From Allobosea sp. AAP35 (GTDB lineage Bacteria > Pseudomonadota > Alphaproteobacteria > Rhizobiales > Beijerinckiaceae), in assembly GCF_001295925.1 (NCBI RefSeq), contig NZ_LJHQ01000003.1, positions 310,001-374,000 on the forward strand: DNA of 64,000 nt. Reading direction: 5' to 3'. Positions 53,994 to 63,407 of the stretch are shown piece after piece. Under the pieces are notes generated by a model. It was not told the DNA's origin and did no database searches. It saw only the letters and a list, made by a program, of their open reading frames with translations. Within the stretch, counting starts at the first letter, position 1. Each line of letters opens with the position of its first letter. The position numbers and the translations under genes are program-made.

Positions 53994-54867
53994 AAGCCAG
54001 CGTAGGCTCGACCCTGGCTTTAGCAAGTCGATCAAAGCCTTGCAGCTCTGCGATCAGCGCAGGGAAGGCGGAAAGCGGCACCATGTTGGGCCCGTCGCTG
54101 GGGGCGTTGTCGGGGTCCGGATGCGTCTCGATGAAGACACCCGCGACCCCCACCGCCACCGCCGCCCGCGCCAGCACGGGCACGAATTCGCGCTGGCCGC
54201 CGGAGGAGGAGCCCTTGCCGCCCGGCTGCTGCACCGAATGCGTGGCGTCGAAGATCACCGGCGCGCCGATCGTCTGCGCCATGATCGGCAGCGCCCGCAT
54301 GTCGGAGACCAGCGTGTTGTAGCCGAAGGAGGCGCCGCGCTCGGTGACCATCACGTTGGGGTTGCCGCTCTCGGTGATCTTGGCGGCGACGTTAACCATG
54401 TCCCAGGGGGCGAGGAACTGCCCCTTCTTGACGTTGACGACCCGCCCCGTCAGCGCCGCCGCCACCAGCAGGTCGGTCTGGCGGCAGAGGAAGGCCGGGA
54501 TCTGCAACACATCGACGCACTCCGCGATCGCCGCGCACTGGCCCGCCTCATGCACGTCGGTCAGGACGGGTAGACCCGTCACTTCGCGGATCTCGGCAAA
54601 GACCGGCAGCGCTGCCGCCAGTCCCATGCCGCGCTGCGCCCTGACGCTGGTCCGGTTGGCCTTGTCGAAGGAGGTCTTGAAGACGAGCCCGATGCCGAGC
54701 GAAACGGCGATTTCCTTGAGCGCGAAGGCCATTTCCAGCGCGTGCGCGCGGCTTTCCATCTGGCATGGGCCGGCGATGAGGGCGAGCGGCATCGCATTGC
54801 CGAACTGGACGGGAGAGCTCAGATCGGCGCCGATGGTGACGATGGCGTTGGCGGGCACGGGCAGCAT
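53986..54867 (-). CDS. kdsA: 3-deoxy-8-phosphooctulonate (KDO8P) synthase
   Basis: Condenses PEP and arabinose-5-phosphate for lipopolysaccharide KDO. 293 residues. The loop IAGPCQMES carries Cys35, the metal ligand of class II KdsA; E. coli has Asn here, so this one should be metal-dependent. VFKTSFDKANRTS, the TDVHE motif, LQIPAFLCRQTDLL, NVKKGQFLAPWDM and FIETHPDPDNAPSDGPNM follow in order. Coupled to the MFS gene by an 8-bp overlap and divergent from clpS. Confidence 0.96.
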   Translation of the reverse strand: MLPVPANAIVTIGADLSSPVQFGNAMPLALIAGPCQMESRAHALEMAFALKEIAVSLGIGLVFKTSFDKANRTSVRAQRGMGLAAALPVFAEIREVTGLPVLTDVHEAGQCAAIAECVDVLQIPAFLCRQTDLLVAAALTGRVVNVKKGQFLAPWDMVNVAAKITESGNPNVMVTERGASFGYNTLVSDMRALPIMAQTIGAPVIFDATHSVQQPGGKGSSSGGQREFVPVLARAAVAVGVAGVFIETHPDPDNAPSDGPNMVPLSAFPALIAELQGFDRLAKARVEPTLAYV

Positions 54868-55011
54868 CTCCTCAGGGCGAACGCGCCGGGCTTATGTCCG
54901 GCAGGGGCGCGGGGTCAAGGTCAACCGCTCGTCTGAACGATAAGCTGAGATATCCTGTCGAACGGACTGGCGGAGCGGCAACGAGGTCTGTAAATTCGGC
55001 TACGAGGCATT

Positions 55012-55491
55012 ATGTCGGGTGGGAAGCGCCAGGGACCGATTTTGAGAACGATGTCAGTCGAGACGATGGGGGCAGGGGACATCACGGGGTCCAGCGACGC
55101 CGTGGTGCGTCCGCCGCTTGCCGATGCCGGTGCCAGCGTCATGGCCGATCGCCCCCGGAAGCCTTCGGTGCCCACTGACAACGGCGGACGCGACGGCACC
55201 GGCGCGGGCACGGCCGTCCTGACCCGGACCCGAACCCGCAAGCCCAACCTGTACCGGGTCCTGCTCCTCAACGACGACTACACCCCGATGGAGTTCGTCG
55301 TTCACGTCCTCGAACGGTTTTTCCAGAAGGACCGCGCCGCCGCGACGCAGATCATGATGCATGTGCATCAGAACGGCGTCGGCGAATGCGGCGTGTTCAC
55401 CTATGAAGTCGCCGAGACGAAGGTTACCCTCGTCATGGACCTTGCGCGCAAGCACATGCATCCGCTCCAATGCGTGATGGAGAAGAAGTAA
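55012..55491 (+). CDS. clpS: ATP-dependent Clp protease adaptor ClpS
   Basis: N-end-rule adaptor that hands substrates to ClpA. The core begins around residue 78 ([22 protein letters not shown]) with the substrate-pocket DD and M and ends [10 protein letters not shown]. The 159-residue reading from ATG 55012 has a good GAGG site; ATG 55141 would give a 116-residue protein closer to family length. It precedes clpA by 48 bp on the same strand. Confidence 0.93.
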   Translation: MSGGKRQGPILRTMSVETMGAGDITGSSDAVVRPPLADAGASVMADRPRKPSVPTDNGGRDGTGAGTAVLTRTRTRKPNLYRVLLLNDDYTPMEFVVHVLERFFQKDRAAATQIMMHVHQNGVGECGVFTYEVAETKVTLVMDLARKHMHPLQCVMEKK

Positions 55492-55539
55492 CGTCTTGAG
55501 TTCGCTCACCCCTTTTTTATCGGAATAGGAGCGCAATCC

Positions 55540-58092
55540 GTGCCGAGTTTCTCGCGCAGTCTCGAACAGGCGCTTCACCGGGCCTTGGCGCTCGCCAACG
55601 AACGCCACCACGAATACGCAACCCTCGAACATCTGCTGCTCGCCTTGGTCGACGATCAGGACGCGGCTGCGGTGATGCGCGCCTGCAGCGTCGATCTCGA
55701 CACGCTGCGGCGCAACCTCGTCGATTATGTCGATGCCGAACTCGCCAATCTGGTGACGGATGGCCGCGACGATTCCAAGCCGACAGCCGGCTTCCAGCGC
55801 GTGATCCAGCGCGCCGTGATCCATGTCCAGTCGTCGGGTCGCGAGGAGGTGACGGGCGCCAATGTGCTCGTCGCGATGTTCGCCGAGCGCGAAAGCCACG
55901 CCGCCTATTTCCTGCAGGAGCAGGACATGACCCGCTACGACGCGGTCAACTACATCAGCCATGGCATCGCCAAGCGCCCGGGCGCGAGCGAGCCGCGCCC
56001 GATCCGCGGCGCCGACGAGGAGCCCGAGCAGCAGCGTGATTCGCGGGCCGGCGAGCCTGGCAACGACGCCGACAAGGACAAGAAGAAGAAGGAAAGCGCG
56101 CTCGACGCCTATTGCGTCAATCTCAACCGCAAGGCGCGCGACGGCCGCATCGATCCGCTGATCGGCCGCGAGGCCGAGGTCCAGCGCACCATCCAGATCC
56201 TCTGTCGCCGGCAGAAGAACAACCCGCTGCTGGTCGGCGATCCCGGCGTCGGCAAGACCGCGATCGCCGAGGGCCTCGCCCTCAAGATCATCCGCGGCGA
56301 GGTGCCCGAGGTGCTCGAGGACGCGACCGTCTTCTCGCTCGACATGGGAACATTGCTGGCGGGCACGCGCTATCGCGGCGACTTCGAGGAACGCCTCAAG
56401 CAGGTGATGAAGGAGATCGAGGCTCACCCCAAGGCGATCATGTTCATCGACGAGATCCACACCGTGATCGGTGCCGGCGCGACCTCGGGCGGGGCGATGG
56501 ACGCCTCGAACCTGCTCAAGCCCGCGCTCGCCTCCGGCGGGCTGCGCTGCATCGGCTCGACCACCTACAAGGAATACCGCCAGTATTTCGAGAAGGACCG
56601 GGCGCTGGTGCGCCGCTTCCAGAAGATCGACGTCAACGAGCCTTCGATCCCCGATACGATCGAGATCCTCAAGGGCCTGAAGCCCTATTTCGAGGAGTTC
56701 CACAAGCTGCGCTACACCAACGACGCCATCAAGGCGGCGGTGGAGCTTTCGGCGCGCTACATCCATGACCGCAAACTGCCCGACAAGGCGATCGACGTCA
56801 TCGACGAGACCGGCGCCTCGCAGATGCTGGTGGTGGAAAGCAAGCGCAAGAAGACGATCGGCGTGAAGGAGATCGAGGCGGCGATCGCCACCATGGCGCG
56901 CATCCCGGCCAAGACCGTCTCGAAGGATGATGCCGAGGTGCTGCGCAACCTCGAAACCACGCTCAAGCGCACCGTCTATGGTCAGGAAAAGGCGATCGAG
57001 GCTCTGTCCTCGTCGATCAAGCTCGCCCGGGCCGGCCTGCGCGACGGCGAGAAGCCGATCGGCTGCTATCTCTTCGCCGGCCCCACCGGCGTCGGCAAGA
57101 CCGAGGTCGCACGCCAGCTGTCGCTGTCGCTGGGCGTCGAACTCGTCCGCTTCGACATGTCGGAATACATGGAGCGCCACACCGTTTCGCGGCTGATCGG
57201 CGCGCCTCCCGGCTATGTCGGGTTCGACCAGGGCGGCCTCCTGACCGACCAGATCGACCAGCATCCCCATTGCGTGCTGCTGCTCGACGAGATCGAGAAG
57301 GCCCATCCCGACCTGTTCAACATTCTCCTGCAGGTCATGGACCACGGCAAGCTGACCGACAACAATGGCAAGCAGGTCGATTTCCGGAACGTCATCCTGA
57401 TCATGACCACCAATGCCGGAGCCGCCGACATGGCCCGCAACGCCTATGGCTTCACCCGTCAGAAGCGCGAGGGCGACGATACCGAGGCGATCAACAAGCT
57501 GTTCGCGCCGGAATTCCGCAACCGGCTCGATTCGGTGATCTCCTTCGGCCATCTGCCCAAGACGGTCGTGTCTCGCGTTGTCGACAAGTTCGTCCTCCAG
57601 CTCGAGGCCCAGCTCGCCGACCGCAACGTGACGATCGAGCTCTCCGACGAGGCGCGCGAATGGCTGGTCGAGAATGGATATGACGAGGCGATGGGCGCGC
57701 GCCCGATGGCCCGTCTGATCCAGTCGACGATCAAGACGCCGCTGGCCGACGAGGTGCTGTTTGGGCGCCTCAAGAATGGCGGTGCGGTCAGGGTCGTGGT
57801 CGTGCAGTCGGAAACCGGCATCAAGGTGCTGGGGCTCGAATTCCCCGACGGGCCGGTCAAGCCCAAGCCGGAGAAGGATGTCGCTGCCGCTGGCGAGAAG
57901 CGCGAGCGCAAGCCGCGCGCGAAGCTGGCCGGCGGGGCCAAGCCGGCTTCCGCGGGCCCGCGTCGCAGCGGGCCGGCGGCTGGCGGCAAGGGCGATGGTG
58001 GCGGCAAGGACGGCGGGAGCAAGGTCTCCGAGGCGCCAAAGGCGCAGCGCGCTGTTCGGACCGTCCCCAAGGTCCCGCTGACGAAGGCTTGA
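55540..58092 (+). CDS. clpA: ATP-dependent Clp protease ATP-binding subunit ClpA
   Basis: AAA+ unfoldase feeding ClpP, 850 residues against about 758 in E. coli. The N-domain starts PSFSRSLEQALHRALALANE. D1 has Walker A GDPGVGKT and Walker B MFIDEIHT; D2 has GPTGVGKT and LLLDEIEKAHPD. A 30-residue charged linker (about 145-185) and an 80-residue Lys/Ala/Gly-rich disordered C-terminal tail make up the extra length. GTG start with AGGAG 8 nt upstream. It follows clpS. Confidence 0.97.
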   Translation: MPSFSRSLEQALHRALALANERHHEYATLEHLLLALVDDQDAAAVMRACSVDLDTLRRNLVDYVDAELANLVTDGRDDSKPTAGFQRVIQRAVIHVQSSGREEVTGANVLVAMFAERESHAAYFLQEQDMTRYDAVNYISHGIAKRPGASEPRPIRGADEEPEQQRDSRAGEPGNDADKDKKKKESALDAYCVNLNRKARDGRIDPLIGREAEVQRTIQILCRRQKNNPLLVGDPGVGKTAIAEGLALKIIRGEVPEVLEDATVFSLDMGTLLAGTRYRGDFEERLKQVMKEIEAHPKAIMFIDEIHTVIGAGATSGGAMDASNLLKPALASGGLRCIGSTTYKEYRQYFEKDRALVRRFQKIDVNEPSIPDTIEILKGLKPYFEEFHKLRYTNDAIKAAVELSARYIHDRKLPDKAIDVIDETGASQMLVVESKRKKTIGVKEIEAAIATMARIPAKTVSKDDAEVLRNLETTLKRTVYGQEKAIEALSSSIKLARAGLRDGEKPIGCYLFAGPTGVGKTEVARQLSLSLGVELVRFDMSEYMERHTVSRLIGAPPGYVGFDQGGLLTDQIDQHPHCVLLLDEIEKAHPDLFNILLQVMDHGKLTDNNGKQVDFRNVILIMTTNAGAADMARNAYGFTRQKREGDDTEAINKLFAPEFRNRLDSVISFGHLPKTVVSRVVDKFVLQLEAQLADRNVTIELSDEAREWLVENGYDEAMGARPMARLIQSTIKTPLADEVLFGRLKNGGAVRVVVVQSETGIKVLGLEFPDGPVKPKPEKDVAAAGEKRERKPRAKLAGGAKPASAGPRRSGPAAGGKGDGGGKDGGSKVSEAPKAQRAVRTVPKVPLTKA

Positions 58093-58096
58093 GACC

Positions 58097-58375
58097 GTGT
58101 TCTTCAGGCGAAAAACTGACACCCTGCTCGCCCACGCGGCCGAGCCTGCGCCGGAGCGGGCAGCTGCGCGGCACAAGGAGAAGCTGAGCTGGTTCGAGAA
58201 GCGCGACCGGCGCCGGCGCCGGCGGAAGATTTTCGAGGAAGTCCTCGGCTGGATCCTCGTGCCGGCCTTCGTCTACCTGATCTATCTCGGGGTGAAGGCG
58301 GTCGGCGGTATTCCCAAGGAACTGATCGACTTCGGCAATGAGCTGATTGGCATCCTGTTCAAGGGCTTGCGCTGA
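58097..58375 (+). CDS. small membrane protein of unknown function
   Basis: 92 residues. A highly basic stretch (FEKRDRRRRRRKIFEE) precedes one membrane segment (VLGWILVPAFVYLIYLGV), so the N-terminus is probably cytoplasmic. No family recognised. The GTG start lies four bases past the clpA stop, suggesting co-translation with clpA. Confidence 0.65.
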   Translation: MFFRRKTDTLLAHAAEPAPERAAARHKEKLSWFEKRDRRRRRRKIFEEVLGWILVPAFVYLIYLGVKAVGGIPKELIDFGNELIGILFKGLR

Positions 58376-58539
58376 ACGCGCCCGCGCCGTCTCCCCGTTG
58401 CAGCAGGCGCAGAGCCGACTACCCGCTGCCGGGGCTCGGAGCGGTTGAAACGGCGCGTTAGGGAGAGGCGCCAGCTCGCCATCACGGCGACCAGGCCCGA
58501 TTCCTCCCGACCGCGAGACGGCCACTTGCCGACCCCTTC

Positions 58540-59259
58540 ATGAGTGTATCCGTCGAGTGGAGCGCCTGGCGTGTCGCGCTCGCCGGCATGCGCGATGCCT
58601 TGTCGCTGCCGGCCTGGGTCGTTGGCTTCGGCCTGATCGGCGTCGGCTCGCTGGCGCGCGATGTCGGCTATCCCGTCGAGGTCGCTGTGCTCTCGACCAT
58701 GCTGGTCTGGGCCGGCCCGTCCCAGGTCATCTTCTTCGCCTCCATCGCCGCCGGCGCCGCCTGGAGCGCGATCGCGATCGCGGTCGGTTTCGCCTCATTG
58801 CGCTTCCTGCCCATGACGGTGGCGATTCTGCCGCTGCTGCGCCGTCCTGGCCAGAGCGTCTGGATGCAGCTGCTGCTGGCGCATTATGTCGCGGTGACGG
58901 CCTGGACCGAGGGGCTTCGCCGGCTACCCCATGTGCCGCCGCCGCAGCGCGTGGCCTATTTCCTCGGCTTCGCCAACGCCTGCATGGCGATGAGTTCGCT
59001 TGGCACCTTCCTCGGCTATTATCTGATTGGGGCGCTGCCGATCCCGTTCGCAGCCGGGCTGATGTGCCTGACCCCGATCTTCTTCCTGGCTTCGCTGTCG
59101 GCTGGGGTGCGCCATCGCGGCGATGTCGCCGCCATCCTGCTCGGGCTCGTGCTCGCGCCGATCTGCGCCCGTTTCATCGGCGGCGGCTTCGACCTGATCG
59201 TGGCCGGCCTGATCGCCGGGACGCTCGCCTTCCTGCTGCGGCCACGGAAGCCGGCATGA
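58540..59259 (+). CDS. azlC: branched-chain amino acid exporter large subunit AzlC
   Basis: 239 residues with about seven hydrophobic segments. The family patterns GMRDALSLPAWVVGFGLIGVG and STMLVWAGPSQVIFFASIAAG are at the start. With AzlD it forms a branched-chain amino acid efflux pair. Its stop overlaps the azlD start (ATGA). Confidence 0.92.
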   Translation: MSVSVEWSAWRVALAGMRDALSLPAWVVGFGLIGVGSLARDVGYPVEVAVLSTMLVWAGPSQVIFFASIAAGAAWSAIAIAVGFASLRFLPMTVAILPLLRRPGQSVWMQLLLAHYVAVTAWTEGLRRLPHVPPPQRVAYFLGFANACMAMSSLGTFLGYYLIGALPIPFAAGLMCLTPIFFLASLSAGVRHRGDVAAILLGLVLAPICARFIGGGFDLIVAGLIAGTLAFLLRPRKPA

Positions 59260-59633
59260 CGCAGCCATTGATCACCCAGCCGATTCCCTGGCTGGACGGG
59301 CCGTTCTGGCCGTTTCTGGCGCTCCTGCTCTTTGCCGTGCTGCCGACCGAGATTTGGCGTTGGCTCGCGGTCGCATTTTCGCGGCGTCTCGATGCCAATT
59401 CGCCGGCGCTCGAATGGGTGCGGGCGGTGGCGACAGCGCTGCTCGCCGGCATCGTCGCCAAGCTGATCGTGGCGCCGCCCGGCGCGCTGGCGGCCGTGCC
59501 GCTGGCGCTGCGAGTCGGGGCGCTGGCGGTCACGCTTGGCATCATGCTGTTCGACCGCCGCCGCGTCATGCTGGCGGTGCTCGCCGGGGAGGCGGCGCTG
59601 ATCGGCGGCGCCTATTGGCTTTTGACGCCGTGA
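59256..59633 (+). CDS. azlD: branched-chain amino acid transport protein AzlD
   Basis: 125 residues, four hydrophobic segments, with the AzlD pattern WPFLALLLFAVLPTEIWRWLAV. It is coupled to azlC by a 4-bp overlap. Its end faces the HIT gene, and a hairpin at 59641-59670 is placed to stop its transcript. Confidence 0.88.
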   Translation: MTQPLITQPIPWLDGPFWPFLALLLFAVLPTEIWRWLAVAFSRRLDANSPALEWVRAVATALLAGIVAKLIVAPPGALAAVPLALRVGALAVTLGIMLFDRRRVMLAVLAGEAALIGGAYWLLTP

Positions 59634-59640
59634 GCGGCGC

Positions 59641-59670
59641 GATCAGGACGCTTTCAGCGCAGTCCTGATC
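59641..59670. terminator. hairpin between azlD and convergent HIT gene
   Basis: GATCAGGAC (59641-59649) and GTCCTGATC (59662-59670) form a perfect 9-bp stem with a 12-nt loop. It lies 8 bp past the azlD stop and inside the last codons of the HIT gene. Confidence 0.5.
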
Positions 59671-60071
59671 CGCTCGGCATTCGCCGCAAGAACATCCGGC
59701 TTCTCCATCGCACCGGTATGGGCCCGCAGCGGTTGCCCGTCATGGCGCGGGATGACGTGGACGTGAAGGTGGAACACCACCTGTCCGCCGGCGGCCTCGT
59801 TGAACTGCTGGATCGTCACGCCATCGGCGTCGAAGGCGGCCGTGACGGCATGGGCGAGCTTTTGCGTGGTCAGGGCCACCGCCGCCAGCGCCTCGGGGGG
59901 CGCATCGAGCAGGTTGCGGCAGGCGACCTTCGGGATCACCAGCACATGCCCGTCGGCGCGCGGCATGATGTCCATGATCGCCAACGTCTGCGCGTCTTCG
60001 TAGACGGTCTGCGACGGCAACTCGCCGCGCAGGATTTTGGCGAAGACATTGGATTCGTCATAGGCGGTCAT
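59643..60071 (-). CDS. HIT-family nucleotide hydrolase
   Basis: 142 residues of the histidine-triad family. The C-terminal HLHVHVIPR is the HxHxHxx active site with the catalytic middle histidine. MTAYDESNVFAKILRGELPS and PRADGHVLVIPK are the conserved N-terminal blocks. It hydrolyses nucleoside phosphoramidates or AMP-linked substrates. ATG 60071 is preferred to one further upstream. The gene converges with azlD. Confidence 0.92.
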   Translation of the reverse strand: MTAYDESNVFAKILRGELPSQTVYEDAQTLAIMDIMPRADGHVLVIPKVACRNLLDAPPEALAAVALTTQKLAHAVTAAFDADGVTIQQFNEAAGGQVVFHLHVHVIPRHDGQPLRAHTGAMEKPDVLAANAERIRTALKAS

Positions 60072-60137
60072 GCGCGGTCCCGGGCAGGTGAGGGGCGGGG
60101 TCATTGCCGTCAGCCTGTCGCGAGCGGGCTTGTGTCG

Positions 60138-60953
60138 TCAAGGCTGCAGACGAGGAGCGGGGCGCGGTGCGCCGGCGTGCAGCTCCAGTGTCGTTGCGAT
60201 CTCGGCATCAAGCACGAGATCGTCGCAGGCGCCCAGCACCCAGAGATCCCGGACCGTCCAGCGCAGCAGCGGCACGTCCCACCAGCGCCCGATCATCTCC
60301 GACAGCGCAGCGGTCTCCCGCGAATCGAGATCGTCGGTCAAATTGTAGAGCCCGACCAGATAAAGGTCGCCGGGCGGGCGGCCGAAGGCGGCCTGGAGCG
60401 CCTGGATCGGGTTCGATCCGTCGCGCCTCTCAGGATAGGCCCGCAGATAGAGCCGGCCGAGATTGACGTTGCCACAGAACAGCCCGCGCAGTTCGACCTC
60501 GAAGGGCCCCAACTTCGCGATCGTCTCGCGCAGGGCTGCGTCGATGGCGGGCGCGTCTCCCGTCGAGAGCGTGCCGCACAGCGTTGCATGCAGCCGGTCG
60601 GCCCGGCGCGGCAGGATGTCCCAGGCGATCTTGTGGGCGAAGGGCGCGCGCCGCATCGCGTCGTCAAGCCGCAGGAAGGGTTCGGCTGCCGCCAGCACAG
60701 TACCGTCGACCGGCAGAACCAGCGAATAGATCCGCGCATGCCGGCCCATCTCGTAGGATCGGCCCTCCTGCCGCGCGATCACGCCGGGATGGGCCGGCGC
60801 GACCAGGGGAAGATGCGCGAGACGATAGGGCTCGTCCAGCCTCACCGCGGCGCCAGCGGCGAACACCGTGCGGCTGCGCTGGTAGCCGAGGTCGTCATCC
60901 GTGCAGAAAGCCTGCGGCTGATCGGCTGCCAGGGGCGAGGCAGGCTCACTCAC
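60138..60953 (-). CDS. 2H phosphoesterase-like hypothetical protein
   Basis: 271 residues. One HxT motif (LHATLCGT at about residue 120) and the following VELRGLFCGNVNLGRLYLRAY suggest a 2H phosphoesterase/RNA-ligase-like fold. The second His motif is not seen (VGLYNLTDDL sits where it may belong), so activity is doubtful. GTG start overlaps the upstream acyltransferase stop as GTGA. Last of four coupled minus-strand genes. Confidence 0.55.
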   Translation of the reverse strand: MSEPASPLAADQPQAFCTDDDLGYQRSRTVFAAGAAVRLDEPYRLAHLPLVAPAHPGVIARQEGRSYEMGRHARIYSLVLPVDGTVLAAAEPFLRLDDAMRRAPFAHKIAWDILPRRADRLHATLCGTLSTGDAPAIDAALRETIAKLGPFEVELRGLFCGNVNLGRLYLRAYPERRDGSNPIQALQAAFGRPPGDLYLVGLYNLTDDLDSRETAALSEMIGRWWDVPLLRWTVRDLWVLGACDDLVLDAEIATTLELHAGAPRPAPRLQP

Positions 60954-62158
60954 GGGGCATCGCCGGCTTTGCGGAAAGGGCTTTCCGCCGCCAGCGCCTC
61001 TTGCGCCTGCGCGATCTGCTGTCGTTCCCGAGTGAGGAAATGCGCCACCGCGCGCTGCAGGCCGGGGTCGGCGAGCTGGTGCAGCGAGCGCGTCACCACC
61101 GGCCGATAGCCGCGCGCGAGCTTGTGCTCGCCCTGCGCACCCGCCTCGACGCGGACGAGCCCGTGCGCAATCGCGTAATCGATGGCCCGATGGTAGCAGA
61201 GCTCGAAATGCAGGAAGGGGTGGTCCTCGACGCATCCCCAATTGCGGCCATAGAGCGTGTTGGCGCCGCGGAAATTGATCGCGCCGGCGATATAGCGGCC
61301 CTCGCGCTTGGCCATCATCAGCACGATGCGCTCGCCCATGGCCGTCCCGACCGCCGAGAAGAAGGCGCGGTTCAGGTAAGGGCGGCCCCATTTTCGCGCA
61401 CCGGTATCTTCATAGAACGAGTGAAAATCGTCCCAGACCGCTTCGGTGAGGTCGGCGCCAGAAAGCACTTCGACCGTGATGCCATTGGACAACGCCTCGC
61501 GGCGTTCGCGTTTCAAGGCCTTGCGCTTGCGCGAGGCCAGCGTCGCCAGGAAATCATCGTAAGCGGAGAAGCCCTCGTTTTGCCAATGAAACTGCAGGTC
61601 GTGGCGTTCGAGATAGCCCGCCTCGCGCAAGCTCGCGATCTCGGGCTCCTGCGCGAAAGTGACATGAACTGATGAGGCCTCGGTCTGGTCGCGCAAGGCC
61701 TCCAGCCCGGCAATGAGACCGGCCCGGGCTTCCTTGGCGCGGCCCCCAGCCGCGACCAGGAGGCGAGGCCCGGTTGCCGGGGTGAACGGAGCCGCGACCT
61801 GGATCTTGGGGTAATAGCGACCGCCCGCCCGCTCATAGGCGTCGGCCCAGCCATGGTCGAAGACATACTCGCCTTGGCTGTGGCTCTTCAGATAGCTCGG
61901 CGTCGCGGCAAGCAGCGCGCCCGCCTCATCCTCGACCAGGAGATAGGCCGGCGACCAGCCCGAGCGACCACCGACGCAGCCGCTTTCCTCCAGCGCCCTC
62001 AGGAATTCATGGCAGATAAAGGGGTTTTCGCGGTCATGGCCTGCAGGCGAGCGCTCGGGCGCGTCGGACCAGGCGCAGGCGTTCCAGGCGGCAGCCGGCA
62101 CGGCCTTGAGCGAGGTCGCGACGCGAACCCGCAGGTCGCCGCCCTCGCCGCTGCTCAA
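60950..62158 (-). CDS. COG3146/DUF482 GNAT-fold acyltransferase-like protein
   Basis: 402 residues. The N-terminal NPFICHEFLRALEESGC and the C-terminal GAINFRGANTLYGRNWGCVEDHPFLHFELCYHRAIDYAI are hallmarks of the COG3146 family (called peptidogalycan biosynthesis/recognition in databases). It resembles FemAB in using a GNAT fold, but the acceptor is unknown. It overlaps the GDPD gene (ATGA) and the 2H-like gene (GTGA), so a tightly coupled operon runs from RidA to the 2H-like gene. Confidence 0.88.
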   Translation of the reverse strand: MSSGEGGDLRVRVATSLKAVPAAAWNACAWSDAPERSPAGHDRENPFICHEFLRALEESGCVGGRSGWSPAYLLVEDEAGALLAATPSYLKSHSQGEYVFDHGWADAYERAGGRYYPKIQVAAPFTPATGPRLLVAAGGRAKEARAGLIAGLEALRDQTEASSVHVTFAQEPEIASLREAGYLERHDLQFHWQNEGFSAYDDFLATLASRKRKALKRERREALSNGITVEVLSGADLTEAVWDDFHSFYEDTGARKWGRPYLNRAFFSAVGTAMGERIVLMMAKREGRYIAGAINFRGANTLYGRNWGCVEDHPFLHFELCYHRAIDYAIAHGLVRVEAGAQGEHKLARGYRPVVTRSLHQLADPGLQRAVAHFLTRERQQIAQAQEALAAESPFRKAGDAP

Positions 62159-62934
62159 GGCGTGAAGCCCTCGAACACGATCTGGTCGGCATGGCGCGTT
62201 GCTATCTCGCGATCGGCCGGCGTCCGCACCGTCCAGCTCATCAGCGGCAGGCCGAGCGCGGTGCGGCAGAGATAGGGCGCGGCGCTTTCGAGATCGGCCA
62301 CTTTCCAGGACAGGAAATCGGGCCGGCTTCGGTCGAAATGCAGCAGGTTGGCCATGGCGCGCCGCTCGCTGGAATCGAGATGGGCAAAGTCGGCCGAGGA
62401 ATAATCATTCATCGCGACAATGCCGCGCGGGACCGCGGGAGCGATCTCGCGCAGCGCCGTGACGATGTCGGGATCGAAGGACTTGAACACGATCGGCTGG
62501 CCGCTGTGGCCCGCGACGATCTCGGCGGCGCGGCGCGTCAAGGCGAGATCGCCGTCGAACCGGCTCTTGATCTCGATGACCAGCGGCACGCGCCCGCCGA
62601 TCGCATCGAGAAAGGCCGACAGTGTCGGGATCTGGCCCTGGCAGCCCTTCAGAACGGTCGCGGCGAGCGCCTTGGCCGTCTGCGACGAGACCGCGCCGGT
62701 CGTTTCGGTCAAGCGGTCCAGAACGAAGTCGTGGAACACCATGGCCTCGCCATCGGCGCTGAGCTGGACGTCGCATTCGATGCCGTAGCCGCGCGCGATC
62801 GCCGCCTGCGCCGCCGGAATGCTGTTTTCGATGACGCCCGCCGCCGCATCGTGCAGGCCGCGATGCGCGATCGGCCGGGCAGTCAGCCAGCCGAGGCCGG
62901 AATGGGCATGGTCGTGCAGGGGCCGGTCCCGCAT
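62155..62934 (-). CDS. glycerophosphodiester phosphodiesterase family protein
   Basis: 259 residues of the GDPD fold. AHRGLHDAAAGVIENS and ECDVQLSADGEAMVFHDF carry the catalytic histidines and metal-binding Glu/Asp, and VIEIKSRF follows. It releases glycerol-3-phosphate from phospholipid head-group diesters. Its ATG overlaps the RidA stop by one base (TGATG), and its end overlaps the acyltransferase. Confidence 0.92.
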   Translation of the reverse strand: MRDRPLHDHAHSGLGWLTARPIAHRGLHDAAAGVIENSIPAAQAAIARGYGIECDVQLSADGEAMVFHDFVLDRLTETTGAVSSQTAKALAATVLKGCQGQIPTLSAFLDAIGGRVPLVIEIKSRFDGDLALTRRAAEIVAGHSGQPIVFKSFDPDIVTALREIAPAVPRGIVAMNDYSSADFAHLDSSERRAMANLLHFDRSRPDFLSWKVADLESAAPYLCRTALGLPLMSWTVRTPADREIATRHADQIVFEGFTP

Positions 62935-63407
62935 CAGGCGATCTCAAACATCGCTTCAACCTCGACGGCAGCATCGGCCGGCAGTTGCGCGACACCGATC
63001 GTCGAGCGGGCATGGCGCCCCTTGTCGCCGAGCACCTCGACCATCAGATCGGACGCGCCGTTCATGATCGCCGGCAGCGCCGCGAAATGCGGGGCGGCGT
63101 TGATGAACCCGCCCAGGCGCACGCAGCGCGTGATCCGGCTGAGATCTCCCCCGAGTGCGGCCTTGGCCTGGGCGAGCACGTTGATGGCGCATAGCCGCGC
63201 CGCCTCGAGCCCGGCCTCGTTGAAGATCTCGCCACCGAGCTTGCCCTTGTGGGCGTCGGCGAGCTTGCCATCGAGCCCGAAGCAGAGCTGCCCCGAGATC
63301 ACCAGCAGATTGCCGCTGATGACGTAGGGCACGTAATTGGCGATGGGAGCGGCCGGCGTGGGCAGGGTGATGCCGAGTTCGGCGAGCTTGGTATCGACGG
63401 CATTCAT
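62934..63407 (-). CDS. RidA/YjgF-family protein
   Basis: 157 residues. LVISGQLCFGLDGKL, the ARLCAINVLAQAKAALGGDLSRITRCVRLGGFI stretch and the C-terminal GVAQLPADAAVEVEAMFEIA follow the family order. The reactive-imine deaminase arginine is in CVRLGG. It may detoxify enamine intermediates. ATG 63407 has GGAG upstream. First gene of the four-gene unit. Confidence 0.9.
   Translation of the reverse strand: MNAVDTKLAELGITLPTPAAPIANYVPYVISGNLLVISGQLCFGLDGKLADAHKGKLGGEIFNEAGLEAARLCAINVLAQAKAALGGDLSRITRCVRLGGFINAAPHFAALPAIMNGASDLMVEVLGDKGRHARSTIGVAQLPADAAVEVEAMFEIA

Noticed and set aside
55054-58176. 1040-codon open frame antisense to clpA
   Set aside because: The plus strand encodes intact ClpS core and ClpA with all AAA+ motifs. 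The antisense frame is a GC-rich codon-bias shadow with no recognisable domain.
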